Assembly (NCBI RefSeq): GCF_001613125.1
Contig: NZ_BDBT01000025.1
Span: 45,719 to 109,718 of the forward strand
Length of the DNA stretch: 64,000 nt
Direction of reading: 5' to 3'
Origin: Nocardia shimofusensis NBRC 100134
GTDB lineage: Bacteria; Actinomycetota; Actinomycetes; Mycobacteriales; Mycobacteriaceae
In this document: in pieces, positions 28,270 to 37,135 of the stretch
Layout of the letters: every line of letters begins with the position of its first letter
How positions within the stretch are numbered: position 1 is the first letter of the stretch
Position numbers and translations under genes: made by a program
Notes under the pieces: model-generated
Database searches by the model: none
Seen by the model: only the letters and a program-made list of their open reading frames with translations
What the model was told of the DNA's origin: nothing

Positions 28270-30107
28270 TGTCCACCACCACCTTGTTGCGCCTGGCCAC
28301 CGCGGGCAGCGTCGACGACGGCAAGTCCACGCTCATCGGCAGGCTGCTCTACGACTCCAAGGCGATCTTCCTCGATCAACTCGACGCCGTGGAACGCACC
28401 AGCCGCGAACGCGGCGACGAGCACACCGACCTCGCCCTGCTCACCGACGGCCTGCGCGCCGAACGCGAACAGGGCATCACCATCGACGTCGCGCACCGCT
28501 ACTTCGCCACCCCGGCACGCACTTTCATCATCGCCGATACCCCCGGCCACATCCAGTACACCCGCAACATGGTCACCGGTGCCTCCACCGCCGACGTGGC
28601 GCTGATTCTGGTCGACGCCCGCAAAGGGGTGATCGAGCAGACCCGCCGCCACGCCTTCCTCGCCAGCCTGCTCGGCGTCGCACATCTGGTGCTGTGCGTG
28701 AACAAGATGGACCTGGTCGACTGGTCGGGCGAGCGCTTCGCCGAGATCCGCGACGAGTTCTCCGCATTCGCCACCAAGCTCGATGTCTCCGACCTGAGTT
28801 TCATTCCGGTCTCGGCACTGCAGGGTGACAATGTCGTGCATCGCGGCGCGAACATGCCCTGGTACGAGGGCACTCCCCTGCTGCACCACCTCGAACAGGT
28901 CCACATCGCCTCCGACCGCAACCTCATCGACGCGCGGTTCCCCGTCCAATACGTGACCCGCAGCCACGCCAAGGACTTCCGCGGCTACGCGGGCACCGTC
29001 GCCGGCGGTGTCTTCAAGCCCGGCGACGAGGTGATGGTGCTGCCCTCGGGGCTGTCCACCACGGTCGCCGCCACCTGGGGACCGGGCGGCAAACCGATCG
29101 CCCAGGCCTTCCCACCTCAGGCGGTCACCCTGCAACTGACCGACCACCTCGACATCTCCCGAGGCGACCTGATCTGCCGCCCCGCCAACCGCCCGCAGGC
29201 CGGCCGCGACATCGACGCGATGGTCTGCTGGTTCGCCGACGACGCCCGACTCACCCCCGGCGCGCACTACACCCTCCAGCACACCACCCGCACCGTCCCC
29301 GCCGAGATCCGCGCCCTCGACTACCGCCTCGACGTCAACACCCTGCACCGCGACGAGTCGGCGGAGTCGTTGTCGCTCAACGAGATCGGCCGCGTCCAGA
29401 TCCACACCCGACGCCCCCTGCTCTTCGATCCCTACCGCCGTCTGCGCACCACCGGCAGTTTCCTGCTCATCGACGACACCACGGGCGCGACCGTCGCGGG
29501 CGGCATGATCAACGGTCCCACCCTGCCCGCCGCCCAGGTGGTGTGGCACTCGACCGCGGTCGGTCGCCAGGAGCGCGCCACCCGCGGTGCGACGGTGTGG
29601 CTCACCGGCCTGTCCGGTTCAGGAAAGTCGACCGTCGCTGTCGAATTGGAGCGCCGCCTGGTCGCCGAGGGCCGCCCCGCTTTCCTTCTCGACGGCGACA
29701 ACCTCCGCCACGGTCTCAATTCCGACCTCGGCTTCTCTGCCGACGACCGCGCCGAGAACGTCCGCCGCGTCGGCGAAGTCGCGCGCCTGTTCGCCGACGC
29801 GGGCGTCATCGCCGTCGTCTCCCTCATCAGCCCCTACCGCGCCGACCGCGACCGCGCCCGAGCCGTCCACGAAGCCGCGGGCCTGCCTTTCGTCGAGGTC
29901 TTCGTCGATACGCCCCTCGAGATCTGCGAGGCCCGCGACCCGAAAGGGATGTACGCCAAGGCTCGCGCCGGTGAGATCCGCGGGTTCACCGGCGTGGACG
30001 ATCCCTACGAGGCGCCCGAGAACCCCGCTCTGGTGCTGCGACCGGACGACGGTGATCCGGGGACGATGGCGCGGGCGATCCTGGCACTACTCGAGGATCT
30101 CGCCTGA
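28269..30107 (+). CDS. cysNC: Bifunctional sulfate adenylyltransferase subunit 1 / APS kinase
   Basis: A 612-residue fusion. Residues 1-430 are the EF-Tu-like GTPase CysN (GSVDDGKST at 13-21, DTPGH, NKMD), which drives APS synthesis in CysD. Residues about 440-612 are the APS kinase CysC (GLSGSGKST near 447-455, DGDNLRHGLNSDLGF, and VFVDTPLEICEARDPKGMY), making PAPS. PAPS feeds sulfate reduction or sulfotransferases; M. tuberculosis has the same fusion. Start overlaps the cysD stop. No sulfite-reductase gene is seen in the window. It converges on an alcohol dehydrogenase gene. Confidence 0.96.
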   Translation: MSTTTLLRLATAGSVDDGKSTLIGRLLYDSKAIFLDQLDAVERTSRERGDEHTDLALLTDGLRAEREQGITIDVAHRYFATPARTFIIADTPGHIQYTRNMVTGASTADVALILVDARKGVIEQTRRHAFLASLLGVAHLVLCVNKMDLVDWSGERFAEIRDEFSAFATKLDVSDLSFIPVSALQGDNVVHRGANMPWYEGTPLLHHLEQVHIASDRNLIDARFPVQYVTRSHAKDFRGYAGTVAGGVFKPGDEVMVLPSGLSTTVAATWGPGGKPIAQAFPPQAVTLQLTDHLDISRGDLICRPANRPQAGRDIDAMVCWFADDARLTPGAHYTLQHTTRTVPAEIRALDYRLDVNTLHRDESAESLSLNEIGRVQIHTRRPLLFDPYRRLRTTGSFLLIDDTTGATVAGGMINGPTLPAAQVVWHSTAVGRQERATRGATVWLTGLSGSGKSTVAVELERRLVAEGRPAFLLDGDNLRHGLNSDLGFSADDRAENVRRVGEVARLFADAGVIAVVSLISPYRADRDRARAVHEAAGLPFVEVFVDTPLEICEARDPKGMYAKARAGEIRGFTGVDDPYEAPENPALVLRPDDGDPGTMARAILALLEDLA

Positions 30108-30133
30108 CATTCCAGGATCACCTGCTCGCCCCA

Positions 30134-30158
30134 CTCGACCGCGCCCTGCTCGGTCGAG
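30134..30158 (+). terminator. Stem-loop between convergent genes
   Basis: CTCGACCG and CGGTCGAG pair over 8 bases with a 9-base loop, 26 bases after the cysNC stop. No T-run follows. It may end transcripts from either side. Confidence 0.3.
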
Positions 30159-30210
30159 CCGCACCGCCCTTCGAGGGCGTCCGCCGAGCGGCCGCGGCGC
30201 CTGCGCCCGG

Positions 30211-31116
30211 TCAGGGCTGGATGACGTACCTGCCGCGCACGCCGCCCTTCGCGAACTCCCGGTGCGCGGTGGCGACGTCGTCGAGCGGGACCACGGCATG
30301 TACTCGGGCGGGCAGATGCCCGCGCGCGGCGGCGTCGAGCAGGCCGGCGAGCCGGGCGCCATCCGGTTGCGCGTCGACGGCGTCGACGGTGATCCCGCGC
30401 TCCGAGGCGGGCCGGATACCCGGCCACACGCCGACGAACAGGCCGCCGTCACGGACGAGCGCTACGGCGTGTTCCTGCCGGGCGGCGCAGTCGGCCACCG
30501 CGTCCCAACCGGGTGTCGCCGCGGTGGTGAACTCCGCGCCGAGCCCGCGCACGAACGCCTCGTCCTCGGCCCTGGCCGAACCGGTGACCCGCCAGCCGCG
30601 TTCCTGGGCGAGCACGAGGACATACCCGCCGACCATGCCCGCGGCTCCGGTCACCAGCAGGCGACGGCCCTCGCCGTCGCCGAGCAGATCGACCAGCTGC
30701 GCGGCGGTCAGGCCGTTGAGCGGCACGGTCGACGCCGTCACCAGATCGAGGTCTTCGGGCACGAGCGCGACATCGGAGGCCGGGAGGACCAACTGCTCGG
30801 CGTACGCACCGTAGTCGCGGTCGTATCCGCCCACGAAACCCGCCACCCGGCTCCCGAGCGGGAGATCGACGCCGGGCCCGGCCGCCGCGACCGTGCCGGC
30901 GAATTCCCAGCCCAAGCCGGTGTGCTCACTCTGGTGGATCAGCCCGAGTTCGTGGAACATTCCGCCCGCGGTGGCCAGGTCGACGGGATCGACCGGCGCC
31001 GCGGCGATCTCGACCCGAACCTGCCCCGGTCCTGGCTCGACGACCGGCACCTCGATGATCTCGATGGCCTCGGGCCCGCCGGGCGTGCGGACGACAGCGG
31101 TGCGAAACGTGGACAT
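30211..31116 (-). CDS. NAD(P)-dependent quinone-oxidoreductase-type alcohol dehydrogenase
   Basis: A 301-residue member of the zinc-free medium-chain dehydrogenase group. N-terminal GroES-like fold (VVRTPGGPEAIEIIEVPVVE, GWEFAGTVAAAGPGVDLPLGS) and a Rossmann loop VTGAAGMVGGYVL near residue 150. No zinc-binding cysteines are seen. It would reduce quinones or alkenals with NADPH. ATG at 31116 has the strong site AGGAGG. It is divergent from an HxlR regulator with a palindrome between, a common pair in quinone or aldehyde stress. Confidence 0.85.
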   Translation of the reverse strand: MSTFRTAVVRTPGGPEAIEIIEVPVVEPGPGQVRVEIAAAPVDPVDLATAGGMFHELGLIHQSEHTGLGWEFAGTVAAAGPGVDLPLGSRVAGFVGGYDRDYGAYAEQLVLPASDVALVPEDLDLVTASTVPLNGLTAAQLVDLLGDGEGRRLLVTGAAGMVGGYVLVLAQERGWRVTGSARAEDEAFVRGLGAEFTTAATPGWDAVADCAARQEHAVALVRDGGLFVGVWPGIRPASERGITVDAVDAQPDGARLAGLLDAAARGHLPARVHAVVPLDDVATAHREFAKGGVRGRYVIQP

Positions 31117-31185
31117 TCTTTCCTCCTGTAGAGCTTTCCGGACTGCTACTCCACAATGGAGGGGCAACTCTCCCCCGGGAAGTAC

Positions 31186-31199
31186 GCACTTCGAAGTGC
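31186..31199. promoter_or_regulatory. Palindromic operator candidate of HxlR regulator
   Basis: GCACTTCGAAGTGC is a perfect 14-base palindrome in the 116-base spacer between the divergent oxidoreductase and HxlR genes, 33 bases before the regulator's ATG. HxlR-type proteins bind such short inverted repeats near their own promoters. Confidence 0.5.
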
Positions 31200-31232
31200 C
31201 TATGCCACCGCCAGGAAAGGAAGGACCGGCCC

Positions 31233-31685
31233 ATGCCGACCATGACGGCGGCCCAGCAGCGGGCCCAGGCGGCTGCCGAGTACGACGCGTTCCTCGCGAA
31301 CTGCCCCAGCCGCCAACTCCTGGACCGGATCTCCGGCAAATGGGTCACCCTCGTCCTGGCCGCCCTCGGCAGCGACGGCCCGCACGCCGACGGCACCGCA
31401 CGCGGCGAACCGCGCGCGATGCGGTACTCCGAACTGTCCCACCGTCTGGTCGGCGTCAGCCAGAAGATGCTCACCCAGACCCTGCGCTCCCTGGAACGGG
31501 ACGGCCTGCTCACCCGCACGGTCACCCCGACCGTGCCGGTCACCGTCACCTACGAACTGACCGACCTCGGCCTGTCCCTGCACGAAACGATCCGCAGCAT
31601 CAAGCTCTGGGCCGAAGGCCACATGGCGGAAGTGCTGGCCAACCGCGAGCGCTACGACCTGGCTACCGGCGGCGAGCACTCCTGA
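31233..31685 (+). CDS. HxlR-family transcriptional regulator
   Basis: A 150-residue winged-helix protein of the HxlR/DUF24 class: CPSRQLLDRISGKWVTLVL, RYSELSHRLVGVSQKMLTQT, LRSLERDGLLTRTVTPTVPV. Cys24 before the first helix is at the place where many members sense oxidants, quinones or aldehydes. ATG with AAAGGAAGG upstream. It diverges from the quinone-oxidoreductase gene, its probable target. Confidence 0.88.
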   Translation: MPTMTAAQQRAQAAAEYDAFLANCPSRQLLDRISGKWVTLVLAALGSDGPHADGTARGEPRAMRYSELSHRLVGVSQKMLTQTLRSLERDGLLTRTVTPTVPVTVTYELTDLGLSLHETIRSIKLWAEGHMAEVLANRERYDLATGGEHS

Positions 31686-31754
31686 CAGGCACTCCCCGGC
31701 CTGCGCCATGCCCTGTGACGCGGCGGCGCGCGCACCCGGATGACGTCCGAGAGC

Positions 31755-33008
31755 TCACCGGGCGTCCAGCACGAAACGCTTACCGGGATCGACCATCTTC
31801 CGCACGGTCGACCCCTTCGAGTAGACGCCGAGCGCGGTCATGTTCCAGCTCTGCGGACCGCGCACGAGCATGGCCATGAACACCCCGGTCGTCGGCTCAC
31901 CCTTCGACAGCTCGAAGCGCACGAGTTCCTGATTCGTGTGGTCGTCGACCAGACGGCAGTGCGCCCGGCCGACCTGGTCGAACTTGTGACCCGCGAACGA
32001 GTTGACGGTGAAGACGAGGGCGTGAACCTCCGGCGGGAGCGCGCCGAGGTCGATGGTGATCGCCTCGTCGTCACCCTCGCCGTGGCCGGTCAGGTTGTCA
32101 CCGGAGTGGCGAACGGCCCCGCCGTACGCCTCTTGCTTCATGAACCAGACGTTGATCAGCTTCTTCGCCCGGCTGTCGTAGGCGATCACCGACGCGTCCA
32201 GGTCGACGCGGCGTCCGGCGGTGGCCGGGTCCCAGCCCAACCCCATGCGGACACGGGTCAGCGGCGCCGCGCCACTCTTGGACAGGGACACGGTTTCGTT
32301 CTTGCGCAACGTGACCCGCCCCTTGTCCAGGCTCACCGTCGGCTGTCCGAACACCGGCGCGGGGGCGGGCGGTTGCGGAACCGGCGGCACAGTCGTCGCC
32401 GCTGCGGTTCCGGGCGGGGCCGCCGGTGACCGGAGCGGCGGTGTGCCCGTGGCCGGTGCGCTTGCGGGGACGGGCGACGCCGACGCAGTGATGGGGGTCG
32501 GCGGCGTACTCGAGGGTTCGTCATCGACGGTGATGCCGAAGTCACCGGCGATACCTGCCAGCCCCTCGGCGTATCCCTGACCGACCGCCCGCACCTTCCA
32601 CGCGCCCTGCCGCCGGTAGAGTTCGACGGCGATCAGGGCGGTCTCCGAGCCGAGACCGGTCGGCGCGAAGGTGGCCAGCACGTCGCCGGTCACGTTGTCC
32701 GCCACCGAGATCCGCAGCGGACCTGCCTGCCCCCAGTTCGCCGGGCCGGACCCGTCGAGGCTGGCGGTGACGACGATCTTGTCGATCTCGGCGGGGACCG
32801 CACCCGGCGCTATCCGGACCGCATCCGGCGGCAGCACGTCCACACCTGGTGCGGACGGCTGGTTGTAGAAGACGAAATCGCTGTCGGAGCGGACCTTCCC
32901 GTCCTCCGTCAGCAGCAGCGCCGCGAGGTCGACCGGCGTCGCGGCGGCCACCGCGATCCGGACCTCCCCCACCCCGATCGGCGCGTTCGCACCCTTGACC
33001 AATTCCAT
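31755..33008 (-). CDS. Two-domain TerD-family protein
   Basis: A 417-residue protein with two TerD-like calcium-binding domains, residues 1-165 (MELVKGANAPIGVGEVRIAV, FVFYNQPSAPGVDVL, KIVVTASLDGSG) and 230-417 (VSLDKGRVTLRKNETVSLSK, VDLDASVIAYDSRAKK, HSGDNLTGHGEGDDEAITID). They are joined by a Pro/Ala/Thr-rich linker of about 60 residues. The acidic SGDNLTGHGEGDDE loop is the usual Ca2+ site. TerD proteins go with tellurite and other stress resistance; no other ter genes are near. The ATG at 33008 follows GGAAGGAC. Confidence 0.88.
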   Translation of the reverse strand: MELVKGANAPIGVGEVRIAVAAATPVDLAALLLTEDGKVRSDSDFVFYNQPSAPGVDVLPPDAVRIAPGAVPAEIDKIVVTASLDGSGPANWGQAGPLRISVADNVTGDVLATFAPTGLGSETALIAVELYRRQGAWKVRAVGQGYAEGLAGIAGDFGITVDDEPSSTPPTPITASASPVPASAPATGTPPLRSPAAPPGTAAATTVPPVPQPPAPAPVFGQPTVSLDKGRVTLRKNETVSLSKSGAAPLTRVRMGLGWDPATAGRRVDLDASVIAYDSRAKKLINVWFMKQEAYGGAVRHSGDNLTGHGEGDDEAITIDLGALPPEVHALVFTVNSFAGHKFDQVGRAHCRLVDDHTNQELVRFELSKGEPTTGVFMAMLVRGPQSWNMTALGVYSKGSTVRKMVDPGKRFVLDAR

Positions 33009-33293
33009 CCCCGCTGTCCTTCCCTCCGGAATGCCCACCCGTGGACCGTTCGGCCCCATCGCCCCCGTCCGGCTCCGTCGCACAGTTCCCCCTCCGGACC
33101 GAATCGGCCCGATGCTATCCCGGAACTGTGACACACTCTGCGCGGATCGCGAGACCGGTGCAGCGGTCGCACGTCGAGATGAGGCGTCCCCTTCCTCACA
33201 GGAGCCGACCCTTAGGCGACACGGAGCGGGTAATGTATCAATCGCCATCGCCGCCCACCGGCCGCGAGAATCGCCCCCACGAGAGGACCAGCC

Positions 33294-35090
33294 GTGCGCT
33301 CCGACCTGATCTCCCGCCGTGACCTGGAGTTCCTGCTCTATGAATGGCTGCGAGCCGAGGAGTTGACCGAGCGCGAGCGGTTCGCGGACCACTCACGGGA
33401 GACCTTCGGCGGCTTCCTCGATCTGTGTGAAGACCTCGCCACCCGCTACTTCGCCCCGCACAACAAGCGCAACGACTCCGAAGAACCGACCTTCGACGGG
33501 GAGAAGGTCACGATCATCCCCGAGGTGAAGGAGGCGATCGAGGCGTTCGGCAAGGCCAATCTCGTCGGCGCGGGGATGGACGAGGCCGTCGGCGGCATGC
33601 AGTTGCCTTCGCTGGTGGAGGCGGCCGGTTTCAGCTGGTTCCAGGCCGCGAACGTGGGCACCACGGCGTACCCCTTCCTCACCATCGGCAATGCCAATCT
33701 GCTCGCCACGCACGGCACCGCCGATCAGGTGGAGCGGTTCGTGAAACCGATGGTCGAGGGCCGATTCACCGGCACGATGTGCCTGTCGGAGCCGCAGGCG
33801 GGCTCCTCGCTGGCCGATATCGTGACCCGCGCCGAGCCGCGCGAGGACGGCACGTACCGGCTGTTCGGGTCGAAGATGTGGATCTCCGGCGGTGAGCACG
33901 ACCTCACCGAGAACATCGTGCACCTGGTGCTGGCCAAGATCCCCGGCGGGCCCGCGGGCTCCAAAGGCATCTCGCTGTTCGTGGTGCCCAAGTACCTCGT
34001 CGGAGCGGACGGTTCACTCGGCGAGCGCAACGACGTGAGCCTGGCGAGCCTCAATCACAAGATGGGTTACCGCGGCACCGTCAACACCGCGCTGAACTTC
34101 GGCGAGGGCAGGCACACCCCCGATGGCGAGGCGGGAGCGATCGGCTACCTGATCGGCGAACCGCACCGTGGCCTGTCGTACATGTTCCACATGATGAACG
34201 AGGCCCGTCTCGGCGTCGGTCTCGGCGCGACAGCGCTCGGCTACACCGGCTACCTCAAGTCGCTGCGCTACGCCCGCGAACGCGCCCAGGGCCGCCCGGT
34301 CACCGCGAAGGACCCCGCCGCACCGCAGATCCCGATCATCGAGCACGCCGACGTCAAGCGCATGCTGCTGGCCCAGAAGTCCTACGTCGAGGGCGCGCTC
34401 GCGCTGCTGCTCTACTGCCACCGTCTCGTCGACCTCGCCCGCACCGCCGAGACCCCCGAAGCGGCCCGCGAGCACACGCTGCTGCTGGAGATCCTGACCG
34501 GTGTCGCCAAGAGCTGGCCCTCCCAGTGGTGCCGCGAGGCCAACGACCTGGCCATCCAGGTCCACGGCGGCTACGGCTACACCCGCGAATACGACGTCGA
34601 ACAGCACTACCGCGACAACCGCCTCAACCCCATCCACGAAGGCACCCACGGCATCCAGGGCATGGACCTGCTGGGCCGCAAAGTGATCCAGCACGACGGC
34701 GCGTCCCTGAAACTGCTCGACCGGCGCCTGGCCGCCACGATCGCCACGGCCCGCGAACTCGGCGGCGCGCCCGCCGAATTCGCCACCGCACTCGATGCTT
34801 CCCGGCAGCGCCTCCTGACCGTCACCATGACAATCCTCACCGCGGGCGACCCCGCCGTCACCATGGCCAACTCCACCGCCTATCTGGAAGCCTTCGGCCA
34901 TATAGTCGTCGCGTGGATCTGGCTCGAGCAGGCCGTCGCCGCGCACGGCCGCGACGACGACTTCTACGCGGGCAAGCTGGCCGCCGCCCGCTACTTCTTC
35001 CGGTACGAATTGCCCAAGACCGGACCGCAACTCGACCTGCTCGGCTCCCTCGACCGCACCACCCTGGAGATGAACGACGCCTGGTTCTGA
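33294..35090 (+). CDS. Acyl-CoA dehydrogenase, FadE5-like
   Basis: A 598-residue acyl-CoA dehydrogenase of the long type, like mycobacterial FadE5: MCLSEPQAGSSLADIVT (FAD loop), MWISGGEHDLTENIVHLVLA, GYRGTVNTALNFGEG, QVHGGYGYTREYDVEQHYRD, then a C-terminal helical extension. It oxidises acyl-CoAs to 2-enoyl-CoA and passes electrons to ETF; FadE5 has broad chain-length use. GTG start at 33294, nine bases after GAGAGGAC. Divergent from the TerD gene. Followed 99 bases later by a GNAT gene. Confidence 0.9.
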   Translation: MRSDLISRRDLEFLLYEWLRAEELTERERFADHSRETFGGFLDLCEDLATRYFAPHNKRNDSEEPTFDGEKVTIIPEVKEAIEAFGKANLVGAGMDEAVGGMQLPSLVEAAGFSWFQAANVGTTAYPFLTIGNANLLATHGTADQVERFVKPMVEGRFTGTMCLSEPQAGSSLADIVTRAEPREDGTYRLFGSKMWISGGEHDLTENIVHLVLAKIPGGPAGSKGISLFVVPKYLVGADGSLGERNDVSLASLNHKMGYRGTVNTALNFGEGRHTPDGEAGAIGYLIGEPHRGLSYMFHMMNEARLGVGLGATALGYTGYLKSLRYARERAQGRPVTAKDPAAPQIPIIEHADVKRMLLAQKSYVEGALALLLYCHRLVDLARTAETPEAAREHTLLLEILTGVAKSWPSQWCREANDLAIQVHGGYGYTREYDVEQHYRDNRLNPIHEGTHGIQGMDLLGRKVIQHDGASLKLLDRRLAATIATARELGGAPAEFATALDASRQRLLTVTMTILTAGDPAVTMANSTAYLEAFGHIVVAWIWLEQAVAAHGRDDDFYAGKLAAARYFFRYELPKTGPQLDLLGSLDRTTLEMNDAWF

Positions 35091-35189
35091 TGATGCAGCG
35101 GCGGGCCGGCTGATCCGGGCGGCCCGCCTATCCGGCGTGGCGTCGAAAAAACCTTGCGACAGCGCCGATCGACCGTGGAGGCTACCTCG

Positions 35190-35669
35190 ATGACCGGACA
35201 ACAGCTGGATCGGCAGATCTACACCGCCACCGCGTCCGACGCGGCCACCGTCGCCGAGTTGCTGGACACATTCAATCGCGAATTCGACACTCCCACACCT
35301 GGTATCGAGGTGCTCGCCACACGTTTGGGCCGCACCTTGGCCGACGGCGGCCTGGTGGCACTGCTGGGCGGCCGACCGGCCGTCGGAGTCGCGGTCGTTT
35401 CCTTCCGCCCCGCTGTGTGGGCCGACGGGCCGGTGGCCCTGCTGGAGGAACTGTACGTACGGCCGGAGATGCGCCGCCGACGCCTCGGTCACGCCCTGCT
35501 GGACGCGGCCTGCCACCTGGCCCGTGCGCGGGGAGCCGAGGAAATGCAGATCAACGTCGACGGCGTCGACACCGACGCCCGCCGCTTCTACGAAGCCCAC
35601 GGATTCCGTCACACCGAACCCGGCGAACCCGAACCGATGTACTTCTACTACCGCGACCTCATCGAATGA
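35190..35669 (+). CDS. GNAT-family N-acetyltransferase
   Basis: A 159-residue GNAT protein. The acetyl-CoA loop is LYVRPEMRRRRLGHALLDAA (R/Q-x2-G-x-G/A pattern with RRLGHA), followed by the characteristic NVDGVDTDARRFYEAHGFRH. It would acetylate an amine; the substrate is unknown. ATG at 35190 with GGAGG 8 bases upstream. It stands 99 bases after the acyl-CoA dehydrogenase gene. Confidence 0.87.
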   Translation: MTGQQLDRQIYTATASDAATVAELLDTFNREFDTPTPGIEVLATRLGRTLADGGLVALLGGRPAVGVAVVSFRPAVWADGPVALLEELYVRPEMRRRRLGHALLDAACHLARARGAEEMQINVDGVDTDARRFYEAHGFRHTEPGEPEPMYFYYRDLIE

Positions 35670-35790
35670 ACACGAGAACGAATCGGAGACATCTTCTCAG
35701 TGGCTTTTCGCGGGCCCGGCCCACCACCGCGGAAGCCACGACAAGGATTCATCGTGGACAACAACGTATTTTGGAAGTCGTGACAGGTCG

Positions 35791-36369
35791 GTGGATGTGA
35801 CGGGCCGAGCCGGGCCGGTAACGGATTGGTGGGCATACGCGCAGCGCTTGCGTACGCGGCGACGGCTGGCAGTGCTGGCCTGTGACGCCGCGGAGGTAGC
35901 GGCTTGCGCGGGAGGTTGGTTGTTCGATCGGGCGCAGGCCGGGTGGGAGACGGTCGTCGTGCTCTCCGACGTCGCCGGCAGCGCGCCGCTGCGGATCCTG
36001 GGAGCCACCGTGCTGGAGTTGGAGGGCCCGCTGTCGGTTCCGGTGCATCACACCTGGCCCGATCTGCTCGTCGTCGCTCCGGGCCTCTACGCGCACGACT
36101 CACGCGTGCGCCGGGGCGTGCAGGACTGTCTGCAAGGTGACCGCCTCACCGTCATCACCTGGGACCAGCCGCTGCCCGCCGAACTCGAGGACCGCTTCAG
36201 CCACGTCAGCTATCCGCTTTCCGATGCCGCTCATGCCTTCAAGACCCGCGCAGTGGCTGCCACCAGCACTCCACCCGCCGCCGTCGAATCGCTGGAGCGA
36301 TTTCGCGTCAGCGCCCGCTGCGCACCCTTCGGCGCACACGAGTCAACCGGACTGCACAGGAACAGCTGA
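35791..36369 (+). CDS. Hypothetical protein with a Rossmann-like pattern
   Basis: About 190 residues, not recognised. Start is GTG at 35791 or 35797. The first two thirds alternate helix and strand (RRRLAVLACDAAEVAACAGG, WETVVVLSDVAGSAPLRILG, WPDLLVVAPGLYAHDSRVRR, RLTVITWDQPLP), suggesting an alpha/beta sandwich; the C-terminal 40 residues are low in order. No signal peptide or membrane helix. It follows the GNAT gene by about 120 bases and converges on a phosphoesterase gene. No function can be given. Confidence 0.6.
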   Translation: MDVTGRAGPVTDWWAYAQRLRTRRRLAVLACDAAEVAACAGGWLFDRAQAGWETVVVLSDVAGSAPLRILGATVLELEGPLSVPVHHTWPDLLVVAPGLYAHDSRVRRGVQDCLQGDRLTVITWDQPLPAELEDRFSHVSYPLSDAAHAFKTRAVAATSTPPAAVESLERFRVSARCAPFGAHESTGLHRNS

Positions 36370-36397
36370 CTGCGGGAAGGCCCAGGGTGCGCGGCGG

Positions 36398-37012
36398 TCA
36401 GTTTCGTGTCGCTGCGGAATCGGACGGCCCCACTGCCTCCGCGATCTTCTCCTCGATCCAGCCCAACGGCACGGGCGCGAGATCGTGGGCGTCCACACCG
36501 ACGTGCAACTGCCGCCCGCGCTGCTGGATGTCGGAATGCGTGTGCCCGTGGAGCAGCCACCCACCGGTGTCGACGGGCCGCCATTCGTTGTGGCGTAGTT
36601 CGCCGGAGTGGTCACCGTCGGGGTCGTCGCGGTAGGGGAAGTGCGAGAGCGTGACCCGGTGGCCGGTGATCTTGCGGGTGGCGGCGGACTGCACCGATGC
36701 GAAAACCCCCAGGAAGCGGCCTTGGGCCAGGTGGGAGCGGGAGTGCAGGGGGTGACAGGGGTCGTGGTTGCCCGCGATGAGGTGTTTGACGCCGGGGCGG
36801 TGGGCGACCCAGGCGAGGGCGCGGCGTTCGGCGGCGCCGGAACCTATGGAAATGTCGCCGAGCACCCATACCTGGTCGTCGGGGCGGACGACGGCGTCCC
36901 AGCGCTCGGCCAGTGCCTGGTCGTGGGCTTCGGTGTCCTCACCGAATCCGCGCAGGCGCGCGCAGAGCCGGTGGCCCACGTGCGGGTCGGACGTGAACCA
37001 GATCCGATCCAT
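36398..37012 (-). CDS. Calcineurin-like metallophosphoesterase
   Basis: A 204-residue metal-dependent phosphoesterase with all signatures: FTSDPHVGH (DxH), VLGDIS (GD), IAGNHDPCH (GNHD), LSHFPY and LHGHTHS (GHTH). Two metal ions in the active site would hydrolyse a phosphoester; the substrate is unknown. ATG at 37012 follows GGGGGAG; the frame is open 18 codons more. Stands 124 bases upstream of nothing on its strand; the next gene down is convergent. Confidence 0.88.
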   Translation of the reverse strand: MDRIWFTSDPHVGHRLCARLRGFGEDTEAHDQALAERWDAVVRPDDQVWVLGDISIGSGAAERRALAWVAHRPGVKHLIAGNHDPCHPLHSRSHLAQGRFLGVFASVQSAATRKITGHRVTLSHFPYRDDPDGDHSGELRHNEWRPVDTGGWLLHGHTHSDIQQRGRQLHVGVDAHDLAPVPLGWIEEKIAEAVGPSDSAATRN

Positions 37013-37135
37013 GAGATCTCCCCCTTCGGTACGGTCGACAAGGATCGCGGATGCCAACCTGACCATGCCCGCATGGATCTCCGCTACTCGTTTTATCGGG
37101 ACTCTCCGGCCGGTATCGACCTCGGGTCGAGGACG

